NCBI GenBank assembly: GCA_963575745.1
Contig: CAUYUJ010019269.1
Coordinates: forward strand, 26,453-90,452
Direction of reading: 5' to 3'
Origin: Prorocentrum cordatum
Taxonomy: Eukaryota; Sar; Dinophyceae; Prorocentrales; Prorocentraceae
Length of the DNA stretch: 64,000 nt
The notes below the pieces were generated by a model. The model ran no database searches and was not told the DNA's origin. It was given only the letters and a program-made list of their open reading frames with translations. A program made the translations under genes and the position numbers. Below, piece by piece: positions 56,567-64,000 of this stretch (position 1 is the first letter of the stretch; each line of letters starts with the position of its first letter).

Positions 56567-57230
56567 GGCGGAGGAGGAGCAGGAGGAGGAGGAGGAGGAG
56601 GAGCATGAGGACTGCGGAAGGAAGAGGAAGAGGAGAACAAAAAAAGAAAAAGGAAGAAGAGGAGGAGGAGGAGAGGGCCGAGGAGGAGGACGGCAGAAGG
56701 AGGAGGGAGAGGACGAGCGAAAGAAAGAGGAAGAGCGAAAGGAAAAGGAAGAGGAGGAGGAGGAGGAGGAGGAGGAGGAGGAGGAGGACGGGGAAGGAGG
56801 AGGAGGAGGAGGAGGAGGAGGAGGAGGAGGAGGGAGGAGGAGGAGGGGGAGAGGAGGCGGAGCCGCTCCTCGTCCTCCTCCTCCTCGCCCTCGCCCCGGC
56901 CCCGCGCGGGAGCCGCCGCGCCTCCCGCGGGGGCGCCGGGCGCCCCGGCGGCCCGCGCTGGCACGGTGCCGCTCGCCAGCATCCCCGCCGCGGCGCGCGG
57001 CGCCGCGGCGCAGCGAGCGCAGCGCGGCCGCGCAGGGCGCGCGGCGCATAGCGGGCTCTCTCGGTGCCGCTGTGGTCGAGGGGGGGGGCGCCGCGCCACG
57101 CTCGGCTCTGCGCAGGGGTGGCCCTGAGCAGGAAGGGGGGAGGAGGAGGAGGAGGAGGAGGAGGAGGAGGAGGAGGAGGAGGAGGAGGAGGAGGAGGAGG
57201 AGGAGGAGGAGGAGGAGGAGGAGGAGCACG
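56567..57230. repeat. AGG arrays around a GC-rich segment
   Basis: AGG arrays at 56567-56850 and 57137-57230 flank a very GC-rich stretch (56860-57130) open in several frames. The frames are dominated by Pro, Arg, Ala, Ser and Glu, and no domain is seen. Confidence 0.85.
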
Positions 57231-60200
57231 TGGGCTCCCTTCCCCCAGGAGCGCGCCGTGCTCGCGTCGCGGCAGGGCTCAGGGCCGGAGGCGTTTGGCC
57301 GCTCTCGCAATTTCGAGGGCAGTAAGATCCCCCCCCATGAGAAGCATCCCGACAAGCGACGCCGTTTGGGAGACGCACCCAGGGAAGGAATCGAAGAGGG
57401 CAGGACTGTTTAGTAAACGCCCAGGGCCGTTCAGTAAACGCAAATTGTCGGGGTCTGGGCAGTTTTCCCTCCCTTGACAATTCGCGTATCTGTCGCCCCG
57501 ATCGCCGCCCGCTGGAGCAGCACTCCCGCCTCGTCGCTGACGTCTAGAGCGTGTGGCCGCTCTCGGCCTCCGTGGGGGCCCTCGGTCTCCGGGCGGCGGG
57601 GCCGTCAAGAGGCGGCTCGGGGTGAGGAGCCGTCGCTGGGGAGAGGGCCCAAGCTGAAGGAGCCCCAGGACACACAAATAAATACACACAAATAAAAATA
57701 TTCTCCATATTTGTCCATATTTTCTGGGTTTCTGTCTTCCCCCCCACTTCCCATATTTTCCCATATTTTCTGGGAAATCGCAAATTAATTGTGTCTGTGT
57801 GTTTCTTCCCCTCCTGACAAGCGTCCGGGGGCCGCGCATGGGGAACGTCGACACGTCGCACCTCTGGGCTTGATTCCTGCAGGGCTCTGGGGGGGCCAGC
57901 TGGGGCCTGCGTGCGCGACGCGGGCGTGCGGGGTCGCGGGGGCGCGCATGGGGAGCGTGCGCCTGCTTTCCACATGCTCATGCCTTTGGAGCACGCCTCA
58001 ACGAGTCTAGAGAGGTCGCTGTGAGCATGGTCGGTGTGGGCACGGCGGTGCGGGGCATGCCGAAACGAGGGGAGAGTGGTGATGTCTGTAGAGCATCCAA
58101 GGGAAACCGAGGGCAAGAGTGATCTTGGGCGCGACTTTGGCTGATCCTTGCTCGCGACGCGACGGCAGCAGCCCGCGCGCTCGGGTTCGGACCTCCAGCG
58201 CACCCCGAACGCCGCACTCTGGCGAAGGGTCCCTCCTGCGCGTGGCCGGCCTTCTCGCGCGCTTTTGCGCCGCGGAGCCCGGGGCCGGGGGCCGGAGAGG
58301 CTGCGGGGCAGGAGGGCGCGGTGGAGGCCATGGCGTCCGGGCTCGCGACCAGCAAGCGCAGCCTGCCAACACGCATGGGAGTCGTGTTCCTGCTGAGCGA
58401 ACTTCTGTGCTGCTAAGTGCGCTTCCGATGTGCTCGACCCTTTTGCCAGTCTCGCCTCCTGCTGCTGGTGTTGCGCTGCAGTTCGTGCCAAGTTGCATGG
58501 GGAGCTCTGGAGAACGACTCCACCTCCTCCTCCTCCTCTTCCTCCTCCTGCTCCTCCCCATAGTGCAGGAAACACTATACTGCACTGCGCATGCGGGAGA
58601 CCATGCGGGTGAACATACGGCAGACAGGAGACCAGCATGTAGACCAGACGGGAGACCACACGGGAAGCACACACGGGCCATCGGCCACCGAGTCCGAATC
58701 CCGATCGGCTCACCCGTGCCTCACAGGCAGGTCGTTCTGGAAGACGCGCCGTCAAAAAGGATGACTTCCTGTCTCGTGAGACCCTTTAGTGGCCACGGGG
58801 CCATCAGAAGTAGATCCAGGACACGGATTATGTGGCTCCCGTCTTACTTCAGCACCACATCCCATAAAGAATTTCGAGCACCCAGAAAAGTATCGAAACA
58901 GTGTCGAACGAGTATGCCTCTCAGGGCCCGACACGTGGAAACCCTCCGGTTTCGGTACTTTCTCGGTGCTCGAAATTATGTCTTTGGTGGTCGAGGCTAA
59001 AAATGGGGGTGGGTGGGCGGGCCCTGCGCAGCCAGCGGACTTGAAGCAACAGAATCAACGCGTCGGACCGTCACCGGGTCAGGGGGGGCGAGCGGCGCAG
59101 CAGGCTCAGGTGCCCGCCTGCGAGGGGAGGAGCAGGCTCACGGCAGCAGGCTCACGGGAGCAGCACGCGCGGACGAGGCGGAGGAGGAGAGGAGACGCGC
59201 AGGGCGCAAGAGCGGGGCCGGGAGCGGGAGGAGCACGAGGAGGCTGAGGGGGGTGGGGGGGGGCGAAGCCACGCGTGGCGCGCAAGCGCGGGGGGGCTCT
59301 GGGGGGGGGGGGGGGAGCAGAAGGGAAGGAGGCTGGCGCCAGGATGAGGAGCTGGAGGAGGGGGCAGCCGTCCTCCCCCCCCCGCCCCGAGCCGATGGCT
59401 CGGAGGCCCTCCGAGCGAGGCGCGGACGGCCCGAGGGTGCGCAACGTGCGGCTGATTTTCTCCGGCCGTTCGACGGCCCCCCGCACGCAGGCGGCAGGAC
59501 TGGAGGCCTGGAAGTGGGCACCAACACCAACTCAGGGGGGTGCCTCCACCTGGGAAGATGATCCCAGATTTTGGTGCTGGTGGCAATATTTCGATCACCT
59601 TGGAAGCCAGAATACTACCACCATCGCCGAGATCGGGATCGTCTGCCCTCGGTGGAGGGGCACACCGCCGATACTGGTGTTGGTGTCAAACTCTCAGCCT
59701 GCGACAGGAGAGAGGGGGGGGCAACAACCCCCGCACCAGGCAAGAGAAAGTCACCCCCAACGAAGCCGAAGCCCAAAAGCCCCACGCCAGGCCACCAAGG
59801 CTAAACCACGAAAGCCTACCAGTTTCCCGCACGGGAGCTGTGCAGACCTTTGCTGGCGTGAGGGGAGGTCACATCCCCCGCACGAGCAGGGCAAAGGGAC
59901 AAATGACTACGAGGAGGTAACACAAAGGAGGCACACATGCGGCATCTAACTTCCGCTCCTTGGTATCAATCTGTCAAGTCAGATGTAGTTGACACGGAAT
60001 ACGTCCGAACACAATTGTTAGCATTTGTGCTCGTCACTGCAACTACGACATATGTCGCGCTGTATGCATTTGCCTTCCCGTTGCTCGTCTAAACCTACGT
60101 CCCAGCAGAACCATCATTGAGCCTTCGTCCCATCGCAGTATTTGTATCTTCGCGGTCGCTCCAAGCAAGATGCCACATAGAAGAGCCTGGCTGATGATGC

Positions 60201-61107
60201 AGCAAGGGGGCTCTGATGCGTGGGTGTCCAGTGCCGCGTCACGATTGCAGAACTCGCTTGACCAATAGAAACTTTGTGGGCTGCTCGCAAACACACGTAA
60301 TCCCGCATTCGTACTATGACGCATCGTTCGCCGACTCCCCTCCCTTCCGCGCGAAAGAACACACCAAAGAAGTGGGTAAACCCTCAACAAACAACCCTCA
60401 CAAGAAATGCTGACGAGACGCTCCTAATCCCAGGGCCCCGATGCGCTGGAAAACGACTAGGAAGGCAGACAGACCCAATCCGTGCAAATCTCCTCCCTTG
60501 AAGTCGAGCCATGGCCAGAAGAGCTCTGGAGAGAACGCACGACCCCCTTCGCCAAGGGCCCAAGGCGCCACGGAGATGCCCAGAGAGAACATCACTCCAA
60601 TGTGGAGAGCCCGAACACTTTTTGATCCGCGGGTCGAGAGCGCACCTCTTCCGGTCGAAGCTAAGCGGGCCGCGCGAAACTTGAATTAGGCAGAGAAGAG
60701 GAGGGAGGAAGCGGCGGAGCCTCAGAGCGAGGCCGAGAGGAGGCATAGCCTTGGATACAGGCGGTGCAATAGAGAGCCCGAACACACATGCCACGGAAAG
60801 GAACCCCTCCCAACCTTGCTCTCTGTCCACGACTACGAGGCGAATCTAGCTGCACCGACGAGGGAAGGGCAGCGGCATCGGTATACATCATTCCCGTGGG
60901 TCCGGGGAGTGGAAATATAGTTTTTTGTTTGCGTCGGCGGCTAGGCAAGGTCCGTCTGCGCTGGCGGAAGAAGATGACTGAACGGGAGCACTGTTGTAGC
61001 GAATTGGCCATCATGCAAGAGGAGGGGCGGGAGGAGGAGCGGGCGGCCGCGGGGAGGGTGGACTCGGGGAGACGTAAGTCTCGGGTACGGGGGGCTCGGG
61101 TTGGCCC
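57231..61107. other. Nearly 4 kb without a recognised gene
   Basis: Open frames on both strands lack known domains. A GTTTAGTAAACGCCCAGGGCC block (57410-57440) is followed by a similar GTTCAGTAAACGCAAATTG. The 59160-59400 part is purine-rich. Confidence 0.35.
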
Positions 61108-61340
61108 GCCGGGGCCGACCGTCCCGGCATTCCTATAGTCCTACCACGATATGTTCTTAGAACCCAAAATGTTCCAAAAACAAGAACAATGTTCTTAGGG
61201 CACAACCCCGAGGCGACAAAACAAAACAGACTCCGCCAGAAATGTTCTAAGAACATTTCGTGGAAACCACAAAAGGTTCTTAGAACATTGTTTGGCGGGG
61301 CTATAGGCGAAACAGGACGCTTCGCCACTGCTTGAAACAC
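61108..61340. repeat. Family G dispersed repeat, best copy
   Basis: CCGACCGTCCCGGCATTCCT, ATATGTTCTTAGAACCC, then ATGTTCTAAGAACATTTCGT and CCACAAAAGGTTCTTAGAAC, ending GACGCTTCGCCACTGCTTG. GTTCTTAGAAC-type palindromes occur four times. Confidence 0.8.
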
Positions 61341-61471
61341 GGGGGGCCCCATGCCCAGCGGCCACAGCCCCTGCAGGTCTGCACGTGCAACACGGGGCGA
61401 CCGCCCCCCAAGGTGCCGCAGCCCCGTGGACTGCCCTCTCTCGTTGGCGGGTGAGCGCTGTGACAAACACT

Positions 61472-61671
61472 GGCGGCGAGCGAGGGGGGGAAGTGAGAAG
61501 GCGAAGGTCTCCTCGGACAAAGGGCGGCGGGACTTCCCTGAAGCCCTCGCGCCTTCCGAGAAGTTGTTTCTGTCTTCGGGGAAGGCTTCGAGGACTCCTC
61601 AGAAGGTCGGGGGACTTCCGAGCCTTCTGAGAAGGCCTCATCCTTCTCGCTTCCCCCCCTCGCTCGCCGCC
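61472..61671. mobile_element. TIR family J element
   Basis: GGCGGCGAGCGAGGGGGG followed by AAGTGAGAAGG on the left is mirrored by CCTTCTCGCTTCC then CCCCCTCGCTCGCCGCC on the right. The interior is rich in CTTCCGAG/CTCAGAAGG motifs. A related partial copy is at 47130. Confidence 0.85.
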
Positions 61672-61853
61672 GAATACAAGCATTGATGCCACCATACATG
61701 GCGTCGAGCAACGCAGGGGCTCTTCCGGCCACGGCACGCCTCGGCCGCGAAAATAGCGAATGGGCTCCCCGAGACCTGGCCCCGAAGACCTGGCCCGGAG
61801 GAGCGGTCCGGAGCGGTGCTCCTCTCAACGTCTCCGACCGTAGGCGTCGTGAC

Positions 61854-62014
61854 ACACAGTGGAGGCCCGACCACAAGAAGCCTCCCACCAAGAACTCAAC
61901 CCTGAGAGCCCAGGACGTCCACTGCTTTCTGGTGAGGGAGCGTCGTCAAGCTTCCCATTGCAGAGCCATCGAAACCCAAGAGACCCAGGGTGTCTCTGGG
62001 CATGGGCCTCGGCT
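61854..62014. mobile_element. TIR family F element, copy F3
   Basis: ACACAGTGGAGGCCCGACCA on the left, CATGGGCCTCGGCT on the right. GTGAC flanks both sides (61849-61853 and 62015-62019). Confidence 0.8.
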
Positions 62015-62619
62015 GTGACCGAGACGTGGGCCGTCCTTGGTCTTGTTGTGCAGCGCGATGGCGGCAGCGACGACGGCCTCGTTCTCGATGGGGTTCAGGC
62101 TGCACGTGCTGAGAGGCCGCGCCGCCCCCCCAGCTCCGAACCCCCCCTTCGGGCAAGGCTCTGGGGACGCAGGAGGGTCATCGCACGTGTCTTTTGCCAT
62201 TCGAAGGGGGAGCGGACATATCGAATGAATGGATACGCGCTTAGGGACGTCCAGAGGGGCAGCAGGCGGCAGCGGCTGCTCGTGCTGGCCCTCGTGTGGC
62301 CCCTGCGTGCGATGCGTATGCAGGGCCGTGGCTTCACCGATGCCTGCCCGAAGGCGCCCCCACCCCCCCGTGTGCACCCCAGAAGTGGGCACCGTCTACG
62401 CAAGGGAACCGTCTATGCGAGCCAGTTCGGTTGGCTCCTCGCTTCCTGGCGCACGTGCTGCGCTCAACTACTCGCACTGAGCAAATCACCTGGCTCGTCC
62501 CGCTCTGGGATCTCGATAACAACATCATTTCGCCAGGGGGGGGCACAACCGTGAAGGCGGGCGGCGCTGATGTCGTGCGAGCTGGGGAAGCGCAGCAGTA
62601 GAGCTACAACAACGTGTAA

Positions 62620-62782
62620 TCTTAGGTCGGGCATTTCCCCCTACAGGCGGATTTGGGACGAAAAATTAAAATGACTCTCAACATGCCCAAACACACTCGA
62701 AAATGGTCAAACAATCTTCTCCAGACTATTTGTTTGCGCAATTTCTGAATATTCTCTCTGTAGCGGGACAGGCCCGACTTGA
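62620..62782. mobile_element. TIR family C element, copy C5
   Basis: GGTCGGGCATTTCCCCCTAC on the left, inverse ending GGGACAGGCCCGACTT on the right. GTGTAA flanks both sides (62614-62619, 62783-62788). The interior CTTCTCCAGACTATTTG matches C4. Confidence 0.85.
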
Positions 62783-62788
62783 GTGTAA

Positions 62789-63242
62789 ACCCTTCGTGGT
62801 CGGCCCCGTCTCTATCTGCCCCGCACCTCGCCCCGCATCCAACGCTGGAGCTGGCGCGGAGGCGCCCAAGGGTTCTGTCCTCCCACGCCTATGCTGCTTC
62901 ATGCCTGGGAACAACTTGAGTCTGCAAGGGGGGCGACAGGGGTTCGACTTTAATGTATTCTCATCACGGATGGATGGACACTGTGGGCCCCTTGAGCTAC
63001 GTTAACACAGCTCGACAAGGCCAGCATGAGAGCGAGTCGGGAGGTACACCACTCGTTTTCGACATGGCGCCGACATTGCTTTCGCTCTAGACCCTCAGGA
63101 CTGGCTCCGAATCGTAGTTGTTTCGTGTGCCGCTGGGGCAACTCACCAAATGCAGAATCCCCAACTAACGCCGAATATCACTAAAGACCTCGTGATCGAC
63201 AATCGTCATCATATCTGCATGCCGCATTTCCAGCTTAGTCGG

Positions 63243-63274
<32 letters not shown>

Positions 63275-64000
63275 CCTCCATCTCTCTCTCTCTCTCTCTT
63301 TCTCTCTCCCTCCTTGTCCAAAGATTATATGTATCCCTGCATCTCTCTCATGTTCTCCCCCACCTATCCCTCGTTCTCCGCCTTTCTTTCTCCCTCCCTC
63401 TCTCTGTGTCATTCCTGCCTGTCTCCGCTGACCAAAGACACGCTCCTATTTTCACACCTCACCTCCTTGTACGTCGTTCGGGCGGACGAAAGGGGGAAAG
63501 AGGGAAACAACAGCGAAGGTTGCGAATGAGCTGCATGCAACCTTTATTCCTGGCGCTGGAAGTGGCCATGCATCGAGAAAAGCGACAGGCCGCGGGCCCG
63601 AAACAAGCTACATTCAACAATTGTCGTATCCCCCCTTTCTCAATCGGCGCAGCCGAGCGTGGTCAACCCTGGATAAGGATTATGTTCCTGACTGCCCGCT
63701 GGTCCGAGTAAGCCATTACAGCATCCACATCCCTCGCCCTCTCCTTCTCTTTCCCTTGAAAGACAATGGGATGTGGTGAATCCAATGGTATTTGGTTATG
63801 CTCCGGACTGCCAGCTGGTCAAAGCAAGTCTGGAAAAGACTCGTGTGAAAAAACCCAAACTTTCTCAAGATGCTGGAACCTAACTCTGAGTGGAGGACAA
63901 CTCCTAGTGGGCAGCGGAGGGCTAGGAAGACATGAGCATAGGACGAATACTCATTTGAAAAATCGTAAGCCCCTCGCAAATGTGACGATGTGCCTCCTTC
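62789..64000. other. No gene recognised, contains a TC repeat
   Basis: A TC/CTCC microsatellite lies at 63241-63311. The rest has no recognisable domain on either strand. Confidence 0.4.

Overview
The window looks like nuclear DNA of a dinoflagellate. The clearest sign is a near-perfect genomic copy of the dinoflagellate spliced-leader sequence (21912-21933, minus strand), sitting 80 nt upstream of an intronless gene for a probable plastid-targeted protein. Other signs are GC-rich sequence, GC and GA 5' splice sites with AG|G acceptors, low gene density, enormous simple-sequence arrays, and remnants resembling dinoflagellate LINE retrotransposons. I cannot name the species.

Genes I can support are few, and the convincing ones all lie on the minus strand, which fits the unidirectional gene arrays known in dinoflagellates. 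They are: (1) 20041-21831, a single-exon protein with a bipartite plastid-type leader and three tandem NTF2/SnoaL-like domains; (2) 43581-46261, seven exons joining in frame to a ubiquitin-like plus dysferlin-domain (DysF) protein; (3) about 47640-48905, three exons of an unrecognised protein; (4) 49596-55141, six exons of a USP47-like ubiquitin protease with a C-terminal Cys/His-rich repeat tail. Weaker calls are a plus-strand ORF at 2450-3025, an orphan NSUN-like methyltransferase exon near 4440-4530, and some coding-like fragments in the first 10 kb.

The most striking content is a set of at least six families of short elements with terminal inverted repeats (here TIR families A to F, plus J). 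Many copies are flanked by 5-17 bp direct repeats that look like target-site duplications. In genes 2-4 most introns consist largely of such an element. The duplicated target supplies the splice sites, usually AG|G at the acceptor with a GA, GC or GT donor, and removing element plus one repeat copy restores the reading frame. This is the signature of introner elements. One family (C) has also been amplified into a 361-bp tandem satellite of about 4.6 kb (29300-33900) that runs into a 100-N gap.

Layout: 1-10 kb, microsatellites, decayed LINE and coding fragments; 10-19 kb, minisatellites, CAA and TCC arrays and a LINE 3' remnant; 20-22 kb, the spliced-leader-tagged gene; 22-29 kb, repeats; 29-34 kb, satellite and gap; 34-43 kb, repeats and a decayed LINE-like stretch; 43.5-55.2 kb, the intron-rich minus-strand gene cluster; 55-64 kb, mostly repeats and unrecognised sequence. 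No rRNA, tRNA, CRISPR array or spliced-leader RNA gene was seen.
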